NCBI GenBank assembly: GCA_007126415.1
Contig: SLBH01000141.1
Span: 1-10,088 of the forward strand
Length of the DNA: 10,088 nucleotides
Source: Spirochaetales bacterium
GTDB lineage: Bacteria; Spirochaetota; Spirochaetia; DSM-27196; SLAA01
Direction: 5' to 3'
Positions 1-5,989 of the stretch are shown in pieces. Each line of letters starts with the position of its first letter. Within the stretch, counting starts at the first letter, position 1. A program made the position numbers and the translations under genes. The notes below the pieces were generated by a model. The model made no database searches. It was not told the origin of the DNA and saw nothing but the letters and a program-made list of their open reading frames with translations.

Positions 1-767
1 ACGGGCTGTTGATCGCGGCAGGCGGCGCCTGTTCTCGTTTCGCCCCGTACGTAACTGCGCTTCCAAAAGAGTACTACGCGGTGCTGCAGCTCGGCATCGA
101 GACCGACACGTTAGACCCGGAAGGTGAGATAACCGCCTCGAGCGAGTGTCCGAGCTTCGAGGCGTTGGAGCATGCCGCAACTCAGTTTCGCGGCGAGTTC
201 ATGCAAACGCCGCCGGTATACTCCGCGATAAAACTGGAGGGCCGACGCGCCTCGGTTCGCAAGCGCGCCGGCGACGATCCCCGGCTTGAGGCTCGTCCGG
301 TTACGGTATACGAGCTCGAGCTCGGCCGCTACGAAACCGAGACCGGACGACTGAATCTCCGTGTACTCTGCAGCAAGGGCACCTACGTGCGAGCGCTTGC
401 GCGCGATCTCTCGTACGCTGCGGGCTCCTGCGCGCACCTCGTGGCGTTGCGGCGCACCGCGGTGGGGGGCTTCCGGTTGGAGGACGCGGTTCACCCCGAT
501 GAGTTCGACCGTGAGCGCGACCTCGTCCCGCCGGCGCGCTTCTTGCCGAAACTGGAAGGCATAACGCCGCTCGTGGTGGAGCCCGAGATCGCCGAGCGGA
601 TGCTGCACGGGGTGGCGCTGCGCCACCCGGCGTTCGAGCCGCTGCGCGACACGGTGAGCACCGACGGCGTGTACGCAGCTTTGACCCCGGACGAGCGTTT
701 GATCGCGGTGCTCGAGCGCCGCGACGGGTCCTGGAAATACCGATTCGTGAAGGCCATCGAGTCGTGA
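1..767 (+). CDS. truB: tRNA pseudouridine(55) synthase TruB, 5'-truncated by the window edge
   Basis: TruB isomerises U55 to pseudouridine in the T-loop of most tRNAs. The frame is open from position 3 and begins at GLLIAAGGACSRF, which aligns just after the GALDPLATG catalytic motif of E. coli TruB. About 55-60 N-terminal residues, including the catalytic Asp, are therefore outside the window, and the apparent TTG start at position 9 is internal. Family signatures present are the KEYYAV segment with the active-site Tyr, the LGIETDTLDPEGE segment, PPVYSAIKLEGRRAS, EARPVTVYELEL, and CSKGTYVRALARDL with the conserved Arg, followed by LRRTAVGGF. The last 70 or so residues form a PUA-like C-terminal RNA-binding domain. 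The usual GxRAYxxAR element reads GRRASVRKR, so the Tyr is a Ser. The TGA stop overlaps the ribF GTG start (GTGA), which suggests translational coupling. The identification is secure. Confidence 0.95.
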   Translation, partial: GLLIAAGGACSRFAPYVTALPKEYYAVLQLGIETDTLDPEGEITASSECPSFEALEHAATQFRGEFMQTPPVYSAIKLEGRRASVRKRAGDDPRLEARPVTVYELELGRYETETGRLNLRVLCSKGTYVRALARDLSYAAGSCAHLVALRRTAVGGFRLEDAVHPDEFDRERDLVPPARFLPKLEGITPLVVEPEIAERMLHGVALRHPAFEPLRDTVSTDGVYAALTPDERLIAVLERRDGSWKYRFVKAIES

Positions 768-1570
768 AGGTAATCGACTGGGCTACGCTCGAACGCGGTG
801 TAGATCTGCCGCAGGAGCCGATCGCGCTTTCGATCGGGGTGTTCGACGGTGTGCATCGAGGACACCGGTCGCTGATCGAGCTCATTCACGGCTTTTCGGA
901 AGACACGGTTGCGACGGTGTTGACCTTTCCTGATAATCCTGCTCGCCGGTTGCGACCACAGTCTTATCATGGTGACCTCGAGAGTTATCGTTTTCGGCTC
1001 GAAAAGCTCGAGGCGCTCGGCGTTGGTGTCGTGATCGCGGTGGAGTTCAACGAGCGCTTTCGCAGTCTCAGCGGGGAAGCGTTCCTGGATTGCCTGCGTG
1101 CCGTCCTTGCGCTGCGATACCTCGCGATCGGGAGTAACTTTCGCTGCGGCCGGGATATGCAGATGGGCGCGCATGAGGTTCGCAGGTATCTCGAGGGCTA
1201 CGGCGTTCGGGTTGACATCGCTCCTCCGGTCGTCGATAATGAGCTGCAACTACCTGTAAGCAGTACCGTAATCCGGCGCGCCGTGCTGGACGGTGATCTT
1301 GAACGCGTACGTCGCCTGTTGGGTAGTGAGTTTGAGGTGGACGTCGCCACTGTACCGCTCCTGCATCATCGGTCTGAGTGTCGGATGCGTAAGCACGACT
1401 GCACTCAGGTTTTACCGTATGCGGGCGCGTTTGAGGTTGAGTTCCACTGCGAGGGCGGTTCCCATCGCGATATAGTAACAATAACGGAAAACCACGTCCG
1501 GTGGTCATGGAAATGCAATGACCCGAATCGTATTCGATTCTTACGGCAACTCAAATCGCATGAGCAATAA
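764..1570 (+). CDS. ribF: RibF-family FAD synthetase (FMN adenylyltransferase) with a degenerate riboflavin-kinase region
   Basis: The protein has 268 residues, against about 305-320 for ordinary bifunctional RibF. The N-terminal nucleotidyltransferase domain is well preserved: GVFDGVHRGH at residues 25-34 (the HxGH-type ATP-binding motif), a FRSLSGEAFL segment corresponding to the usual FxxMSxxxF region, SNFRCGRDMQMG in place of the common DFRFGxxxxG, and SSTVIRRAVLDGDL (166-179) before RRLLG (183-187). It is expected to transfer AMP to FMN, making FAD. After about residue 190 only some 78 residues remain, and the kinase hallmark (GxVxxGxxxGRxLGxPTAN) is not recognisable. A short LPYAGAFEVEF stretch may be a remnant of the kinase beta-barrel. 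I see no kinase sequence in the other + frames there, so a simple frameshift is unlikely. The GTG start is set by the 4-base overlap with truB. Riboflavin phosphorylation probably needs another enzyme, or FMN is obtained in another way (inference). Confidence 0.88.
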   Translation: MKVIDWATLERGVDLPQEPIALSIGVFDGVHRGHRSLIELIHGFSEDTVATVLTFPDNPARRLRPQSYHGDLESYRFRLEKLEALGVGVVIAVEFNERFRSLSGEAFLDCLRAVLALRYLAIGSNFRCGRDMQMGAHEVRRYLEGYGVRVDIAPPVVDNELQLPVSSTVIRRAVLDGDLERVRRLLGSEFEVDVATVPLLHHRSECRMRKHDCTQVLPYAGAFEVEFHCEGGSHRDIVTITENHVRWSWKCNDPNRIRFLRQLKSHEQ

Positions 1571-1576
1571 GGAGAG
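1569..1576 (+). promoter_or_regulatory. Ribosome binding site of rpsO
   Basis: AAGGAGAG lies seven bases upstream of the rpsO ATG at 1584 and overlaps the TAA stop of ribF (1568-1570). It is the clearest Shine-Dalgarno match in the window, which fits a highly translated ribosomal protein gene. Its overlap with the ribF stop means ribosomes terminating on ribF finish on top of the rpsO initiation site. Confidence 0.85.
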
Positions 1577-1583
1577 AGAATAG

Positions 1584-1853
1584 ATGCCGCTCAGCAAAGA
1601 GAAGAAGCAGGAGATTATCACGCAGTTTGGTAAGGGCGAGAAAGATACCGGTCGAACCGAGGTTCAGATCGCGATGCTGACCGCTCGCATTGAAGAGCTC
1701 ACCGAGCATTTCAAGGACCACAAAAAAGACCATCATTCCCGCCGGGGTTTGCTTAAGCTCGTCGGTCAACGACGGCGTCTCCTGAAGTACCTCCGTCGCC
1801 GGGATCTCGAAGGCTATCGCAGCCTGATCAAGCAGCTTGGGCTTCGCAAGTAA
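1584..1853 (+). CDS. rpsO: 30S ribosomal protein S15
   Basis: The product is 89 residues, exactly the usual S15 length, and is recognisable along its whole length. S15 is a four-helix primary 16S rRNA-binding protein that organises the central domain of the small subunit. Signature segments are DTGRTEVQIAMLTARI (residues 21-36), the KDHHSRRGLLKLVGQRRRLL region (48-67) with the rRNA-binding His, Ser and Arg residues, and the basic YLRRRDLEGYRSLIKQLGL C-terminus. The ATG start has a strong Shine-Dalgarno 13 bases after the ribF stop. The rpsO-pnp pairing is conserved across many bacteria. In E. coli S15 represses its own mRNA through a leader pseudoknot. I did not find a convincing equivalent here, because the 13-base ribF-rpsO gap is too short to hold one outside coding sequence. 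Confidence 0.98.
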   Translation: MPLSKEKKQEIITQFGKGEKDTGRTEVQIAMLTARIEELTEHFKDHKKDHHSRRGLLKLVGQRRRLLKYLRRRDLEGYRSLIKQLGLRK

Positions 1854-1914
1854 CAGCCTAACCGCAAGCACGAAAGAAACGTGAAAGAAACGTGAAAATG
1901 AGGAAGTTAGAATA
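1854..1914 (+). promoter_or_regulatory. rpsO-pnp intergenic leader with an 11-base tandem repeat and nested inverted repeats
   Basis: This 61-base gap is A- and purine-rich, unlike the flanking genes. It contains two perfect adjacent copies of GAAAGAAACGT (1872-1882 and 1883-1893). CACG at 1869-1872 can pair with either CGTG, at 1880-1883 or 1891-1894, giving two mutually exclusive small hairpins. An outer pair CTAAC (1858-1862) and GTTAG (1906-1910) could enclose both, with the pnp Shine-Dalgarno (about 1901-1906, AGGAAG) at the base of that outer stem. No intrinsic terminator is seen, so rpsO and pnp are probably co-transcribed. In E. coli the pnp leader is the site of RNase III and PNPase autoregulation. 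A similar role here is inference only, and the stems are short (4-5 bp). Confidence 0.45.
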
Positions 1915-4122
1915 ATGGAACGTATCTCAATGAAACTCGGGGAACAGGAGCTGATCCTGGAAACCGGCAAAATGGCGAAGCAAACAAACGGCTCGGTGTT
2001 TGCCACCTTTGGTGGTAGCGCGGTGCTCGCTACGGTCTGCTGCGGCACCAAGATAGAAGAGCGCGATTTTGTTCCTCTCCAGGTCGAGTACAACGAAAAG
2101 TACTACGCCGCCGGTAAGATTCCCGGAGGATTTCTGAAGCGCGAAGGCCGGCCAAAAGATAAAGAGATCTTGGTCTCGCGACTGATAGACCGCCCCATGC
2201 GGCCGTTGTTCTCCAAGATGTTCAAGCGCGAGATTCAGGTTGTACCTACCACCGTGTCGGCCGACCAGTCCAACCCGCCGGACGTCGTTGCGATGGTGGC
2301 GGCCTCGGCGGCCGTTCATATCTCGGACGTGCCGTTCGACGGCCCAATCGGGGCGGTGCGCGTCTCAAGGGTCGACGGCGCCTACCGCATAAACCCAACC
2401 TTCGAGGAAATCGAGCGCGGTGAGCTCGATATCGTGGTGGCGGGAAGCGAGCACGGTATCATGATGGTCGAGGGTGGCGCGCAACAAGTCTCGGAAGAAG
2501 TGATGCTCGGCGCTATCGAGGCCGCGCGCGAGCCGATCGCCGAACTCTGCCGGATGCAGGACGAACTGCGAGCCAAGGTCGGTAAAGAGAAGCTGCCCTT
2601 GGTGGAGGCTCCCGAAGAGCTTCCCATCGCCGATAAGGTGCGGGAGTATCTTCGGCCCAAGGTGGCCGAGGCAACCTTCACCGAGGGCAAGTTCGGCCGC
2701 TCGAGTGCGCTGAAGGCGGTGGCCGAGGAAGCGCTCGAACAGTTCCGCGACGAGATAGAGGAAGACGACGAGCCGAAGCTCAAGAAGATATTCGAGGACG
2801 TTGAGCGTGAGGTTATGCGCGGCGCAATCGTCGAGCAAAACAAGCGCTGCGACGGCCGTGGGCCGGAGGACATTCGCGACATTACGTGCGAAGTGGACGT
2901 GCTCAATCGTACGCACGGCTCGGCGCTGTTTACGCGTGGCGAGACTCAGGCGCTCGCGATCACAACGCTCGGCACGGTCTACGATGAGCAGATTATGGAC
3001 GACCTCGAAGGCGATCGGCGCGAGCACTTCATGCTGCACTACAACTTTCCGCCGTTCTCGGTCGGCGAGACCGGTCGCCTCGGTACCGGACGTCGCGAGA
3101 TCGGGCATGGGCACCTTGCCCACCGCGCTCTCGAGAATCTCATCCCCAACAAAGAGGCGTTCCCCTATACCATTCGTGTTGTTTCCGAGGTGCTCGAGTC
3201 CAACGGATCGTCCTCCATGGCGACGGTCTGCGGTGGATCGCTGTCGCTGATGAACGCGGGTGTTCCAATCGAGCAATCGGTAGCCGGGATCGCGATGGGA
3301 CTGGTGCAGGAAGGCGACACAACGGTGGTGTTGTCCGATATTCTGGGTGAGGAAGATCACCTCGGGGACATGGATTTCAAGGTCGCCGGCACCAAGGACG
3401 GAATTACCGCGTTTCAGATGGATATCAAGATCTCGAATGTTAGCCAGGAGATCATGAACACCGCGCTGGATCAAGCTCGTCGCGGACGGATGCATATCCT
3501 CGAGAAGATGAACGCGGTGATCGAGAAGCCGCGCGAGGTTCTTTCGGAGCACGCACCCCGCATCCTGAGCTTCAAGGTGGACCCCGAAAAGATCGGTCTT
3601 CTCATCGGACCCGGCGGCAAAACAATCAAGGCCATACAGGATCGCCACGAGGTAAAGGTCAGTATCGAGGACAGCGGGCTTGTCACGGTTTACTCAAAAG
3701 ATAAGGCCGGCGCCGAGGAGGCGCGCGAGGCGTTTCTCGCGCTGCTCGAGGAGCCCGAGGTCGGCAAGACCTACGACGGTGTTGTCAGGCGCATAGTGGA
3801 TTTCGGCGCGTTTATCGAGTTCTTGCCCGGTAAGGAAGGGTTATGCCATATCTCCAAGATGGCGCCCGGCCGGGTCAACCAAGTCTCGGATGTGCTCCAA
3901 ATGAATCAGGAAGTTCCGGTGAAGATCATCGAGATCGACAAGATGGGTCGCGTTAACTTGAGTCTCATCTACGAAGCCGACGACGAGTCCGGCAGGGGCG
4001 GCGACGGTGACCGAGACCGGCCGCGAGAAGGCCGTGGGCGTGACGATCGTGAGCGCTCAGGTCGCGGAGGTGACCGCGGAGGCCGCGGCGGAGATAGAGG
4101 TGGACGCAACCGACGTGACTAA
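1915..4122 (+). CDS. pnp: Polyribonucleotide nucleotidyltransferase (PNPase) with an RGG-rich C-terminal tail
   Basis: PNPase is a trimeric 3'-to-5' phosphorolytic exoribonuclease central to mRNA decay and RNA quality control. All domains of the 735-residue protein are present: first RNase PH core (about 1-215, with YNEKYYAAGKIPGGF and RPMRPLF), linking alpha-helical domain (about 225-310), catalytic second RNase PH core (about 315-540), KH domain (about 554-612, GPGGK loop at 565-569) and S1 domain (about 617-686, with VDFGAFIEF). By alignment with E. coli from memory, the metal-binding residues D486, D492 and K494 correspond to D481, D487 and K489 in DHLGDMDFK, so the enzyme should be active. 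Residues 691-735 form a low-complexity Arg/Gly/Asp tail ending in two GGDRGGR units. The ATG has an AGGAAG Shine-Dalgarno at 1901. The last 8 bases overlap dut. Confidence 0.98.
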   Translation: MERISMKLGEQELILETGKMAKQTNGSVFATFGGSAVLATVCCGTKIEERDFVPLQVEYNEKYYAAGKIPGGFLKREGRPKDKEILVSRLIDRPMRPLFSKMFKREIQVVPTTVSADQSNPPDVVAMVAASAAVHISDVPFDGPIGAVRVSRVDGAYRINPTFEEIERGELDIVVAGSEHGIMMVEGGAQQVSEEVMLGAIEAAREPIAELCRMQDELRAKVGKEKLPLVEAPEELPIADKVREYLRPKVAEATFTEGKFGRSSALKAVAEEALEQFRDEIEEDDEPKLKKIFEDVEREVMRGAIVEQNKRCDGRGPEDIRDITCEVDVLNRTHGSALFTRGETQALAITTLGTVYDEQIMDDLEGDRREHFMLHYNFPPFSVGETGRLGTGRREIGHGHLAHRALENLIPNKEAFPYTIRVVSEVLESNGSSSMATVCGGSLSLMNAGVPIEQSVAGIAMGLVQEGDTTVVLSDILGEEDHLGDMDFKVAGTKDGITAFQMDIKISNVSQEIMNTALDQARRGRMHILEKMNAVIEKPREVLSEHAPRILSFKVDPEKIGLLIGPGGKTIKAIQDRHEVKVSIEDSGLVTVYSKDKAGAEEAREAFLALLEEPEVGKTYDGVVRRIVDFGAFIEFLPGKEGLCHISKMAPGRVNQVSDVLQMNQEVPVKIIEIDKMGRVNLSLIYEADDESGRGGDGDRDRPREGRGRDDRERSGRGGDRGGRGGDRGGRNRRD
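3985..4119 (+). repeat. RGG-type low-complexity tail of PNPase
   Basis: These codons (PNPase residues 691-735) encode a disordered-looking segment made almost only of Gly, Arg, Asp and Glu. It starts with scattered RGGDGDRDRPREGRGRDD residues and ends with a tandem GGDRGGR GGDRGGR (718-731) and NRRD. RGG-like boxes bind RNA or mediate protein contacts in other systems, and E. coli PNPase ends soon after its S1 domain without such a box. The 3' end of this stretch also provides the ribosome-binding region of dut. The purine-rich DNA is internally repetitive and may vary between strains. Confidence 0.7.
4097..4102 (+). promoter_or_regulatory. Probable ribosome binding site of dut inside the pnp tail
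   Basis: GAGGTG matches six bases of the anti-Shine-Dalgarno complement and lies 12 bases before the GTG at 4115, somewhat farther than ideal. It is formed in part by an AGA Arg codon (4096-4098) in a tail whose other Arg codons are nearly all CGN. This is consistent with, but does not prove, selection for a start signal. It supports 4115 rather than the longer alternative start at 4007. Confidence 0.5.
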
Positions 4123-4543
4123 GACGGTCGCGTACCGGTGCGAGCCCGGGCAGCATCCCGAGTACGCCTCGCCGGATGCTGCCGGCGCCGATCTCAAAGC
4201 GGCCGAGGAAGCGCGGGTCGCGCCCGGCGATCGAGCGTTGGTGCGTACCGGCGTCTGGATGGCGCTCCCGCCGGGGTACGAGGGGCAGGTGCGGCCTCGC
4301 TCCGGAATTGCTTGGAAGCATGGTGTTACCTTGCTTAACACGCCCGGTACAATAGACTCAGACTACCGCGGCGAGATAAAAGTACTACTCATCAATCACG
4401 GGAGCGAGGTCTTCGAGATAGCGCCTGGTGACCGAATCGCGCAGTTGGTCGTGGCTCCCGTAACGCGGGCGAGATTCGAGCAGCACCATTTGTTACCCGA
4501 GTCGGTACGCGGAGCAGGGGGCTTCGGCTCCACCGGCGTATAG
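4115..4543 (+). CDS. dut: Deoxyuridine 5'-triphosphate nucleotidohydrolase (dUTPase)
   Basis: dUTPase hydrolyses dUTP to dUMP and pyrophosphate, keeping uracil out of DNA and supplying the dTMP precursor. With a GTG start at 4115 the product is 142 residues, normal for the trimeric beta-barrel family. All five motifs are visible: AGADLKA (23-29), RPRSGIA (60-66), NTPGTIDSDYRGE (75-87, with the catalytic Asp and substrate-contacting Tyr), GDRIAQLVV (105-113) and RGAGGFGSTG (132-141, the flexible glycine-rich C-terminal arm). The frame stays open upstream to a GTG at 4007, but those 36 codons are an Ala/Val/Glu-rich out-of-frame reading of the PNPase tail and do not resemble a dUTPase N-terminus. 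The start overlaps the pnp stop by 8 bases (GTGACTAA), suggesting coupled translation. Confidence 0.95.
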   Translation: MTKTVAYRCEPGQHPEYASPDAAGADLKAAEEARVAPGDRALVRTGVWMALPPGYEGQVRPRSGIAWKHGVTLLNTPGTIDSDYRGEIKVLLINHGSEVFEIAPGDRIAQLVVAPVTRARFEQHHLLPESVRGAGGFGSTGV

Positions 4544-4581
4544 CTATAGCCGACAAGAGGCAGGCTGTTCGAAGGCACGCA

Positions 4582-5982
4582 GTGAAGGCTCATATGGCCG
4601 GTCGCGGCTACGGGGTGATCTACCGATACCTAACCCGAGAGTTCTTGCTCGGGTTCGGCGTAGCCTTTCTTTTCTTTTTCGTAATATTTTTCGTCAATCA
4701 GCTGCTACTCCTGGCGGAAGACATCCTCACCAAGAACGTACCCGTGCTCGACGTTGCGCGGCTCGTGTTCTACTCGTTACCCTCGATTATCGCGCTGGCG
4801 TTTCCGTTCGGCGCGCTTGTGGGCGCGTTGCTGAGCGTTGGGCGGCTGTCGCAAGACAACGAGTTTCTCGCGGTCCGCGCAGCCGGGATCTCGCTCACCC
4901 GCGCGTTCATCCCGTTCGCGGTTTTGGGGCTTGCGTTTTCCTCGGTATCGTTCGTGATGAACGACTACTTCCTTCCGGTCGGCACTATCAACTTCGCTCG
5001 ACTGTACCGCGAGCTGTTGTACTCTAATCCGGACCTCGAGCTCGAGTCCAACAGCGTTACCGAGTATCAAGACAGTATTATCGTGACCGGAGAGGTCGAG
5101 GGAAACCGCATAAGCGACCTCGTGATCGTGGACCGTGACGGTAGCGGCGATCGGGTGATCCTCTCGCGCTACGCGCGGCTTCGGCCGGAGGCGCATGGGG
5201 TCGGGGTGGTGTCGCTTGAGCTCGAGGGCGTAACTACGCACGAAGCGAAACGCTCGGGCGAGTTGCGGTATCAGTATTCACACGCAAACCGCATGGCGTA
5301 TCATATTCTTCTTGGAGATATCACGCTCGCGATGCGCCCGCCGGGTCCGCGCGAGATGAGCTCGTACGACCTCGCGCAGGAGATCAAGGAGAAACAAGAG
5401 CGGCTGGATCAACAGCGCCGGGAGCACCGGCAACGGGTTGAGGAGCTCGAGACTCGCCTGCGGCGACAGGAGGCGGAGCTCGAGGAGGTGTTGCGGAATG
5501 AAGCAGAGGCAGAGGCGAGTGATGAGGATGCGCACGAGCCGGAGCCACGCGGGCCTGAACCACGCGACGATCGCGAGCCGGAGGCCGCATCGCTTGAACC
5601 TGAGACGCGTGAGGCGGCGGAGCTTGAAAGCGCCGTAGAGCGAAGCCGGCGAGAGCTTGAGCGAGACCGCGATCGCCGCTTTTTCGACCGAACTCTGCAG
5701 CTGTATCGCATAGAGTTTCATAAGAAGTTTGCGATTCCGTTCGCGTGCTTAGCGTTCGTCGTGTTCGCGTTTCCGGTGGGCGTTGTGGGCGGGAGGCATG
5801 GACGCTCGATTGGGTTCGGCATCGGCCTGTTCATCGCGGTGTTGTACTGGGCGCTCATCCTCGGAGGGCAAACCTTTGGGGTGGAGCCTCCGTACATCTC
5901 GCCGATCCTCGCGATGTGGTTTCCTAACATTCTTGTCGCCGTCGTCGGCGTGCTTGTGTTTGCCGCGGTAGTGCGGCGCTGA
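4582..5982 (+). CDS. lptF: LptF-type permease (YjgP/YjgQ family) with a long charged insertion
   Basis: LptF/LptG-family proteins pair with each other and the ATPase LptB to extract lipopolysaccharide or a related glycolipid from the inner membrane. This 466-residue protein has the family plan: TM1 about 21-45, TM2 about 61-84, the NEFLAVRAAGISLTR coupling segment (93-107, expected to contact LptB), TM3 about 108-128, a periplasmic beta-jellyroll about 130-255, then three C-terminal TM segments beginning at KFAIPFACLAF (about 383), about 412 and about 440. Between EMSSYDLAQE and YRIEFHKKFAIP lies an insertion of about 100 residues (268-372), which explains the length against about 360 for E. 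coli LptF. GTG 4582 and ATG 4594 each follow a GAAGG at suitable spacing, and a third in-frame GTG lies at 4615, so the exact start is uncertain. Naming it LptF rather than LptG rests on order and on the LYRIEFHKK-FAIPFACL pattern. Confidence 0.88.
   Translation: MKAHMAGRGYGVIYRYLTREFLLGFGVAFLFFFVIFFVNQLLLLAEDILTKNVPVLDVARLVFYSLPSIIALAFPFGALVGALLSVGRLSQDNEFLAVRAAGISLTRAFIPFAVLGLAFSSVSFVMNDYFLPVGTINFARLYRELLYSNPDLELESNSVTEYQDSIIVTGEVEGNRISDLVIVDRDGSGDRVILSRYARLRPEAHGVGVVSLELEGVTTHEAKRSGELRYQYSHANRMAYHILLGDITLAMRPPGPREMSSYDLAQEIKEKQERLDQQRREHRQRVEELETRLRRQEAELEEVLRNEAEAEASDEDAHEPEPRGPEPRDDREPEAASLEPETREAAELESAVERSRRELERDRDRRFFDRTLQLYRIEFHKKFAIPFACLAFVVFAFPVGVVGGRHGRSIGFGIGLFIAVLYWALILGGQTFGVEPPYISPILAMWFPNILVAVVGVLVFAAVVRR
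5383..5697 (+). other. Coiled-coil and acidic-linker insertion within LptF
   Basis: Codons 268-372 encode two strongly charged helical segments separated by an acidic, proline-containing linker. Residues about 266-308 are rich in Glu, Gln and Arg with leucines at coiled-coil-like spacing. Residues about 309-345 contain repeated EPEPR, GPEPR and REPEA. Residues about 346-368 form a second charged helix. Because it sits between the jellyroll and the next membrane helix, it should lie on the periplasmic side. The adjacent LptG has no such insertion at the equivalent place. Confidence 0.75.
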
Positions 5983-5989
5983 GTGAAGT

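Noticed and set aside
1448..1476. Possible promoter for rpsO inside ribF (TATAGT at 1471-1476)
   Set aside because: The hexamer 17 bases upstream (TGCGAG) is far from a -35 consensus and the site is within coding sequence.
2365..3648. Long minus-strand reading frame opposite pnp (427 codons)
   Set aside because: It is the antisense shadow of a GC-rich, fully recognisable pnp; its translation shows no family features and there is no supporting context.
4517..4531. GC hairpin with a TTCG tetraloop near the dut stop, as a terminator
   Set aside because: It is the codons of the conserved GGFGST dUTPase motif and is not followed by a T tract, so coding constraint explains it.
4539..4548. Perfect 10-base palindrome TATAGCTATA over the dut stop, as an operator or -10 box
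   Set aside because: Short, single copy, and with no recognisable -35 element at the proper distance.
5035..5046. CTCGAGCTCGAG palindrome in lptF and frequent CTCGAG elsewhere
   Set aside because: CTC and GAG are preferred Leu and Glu codons here, so Leu-Glu pairs generate the motif throughout the window.
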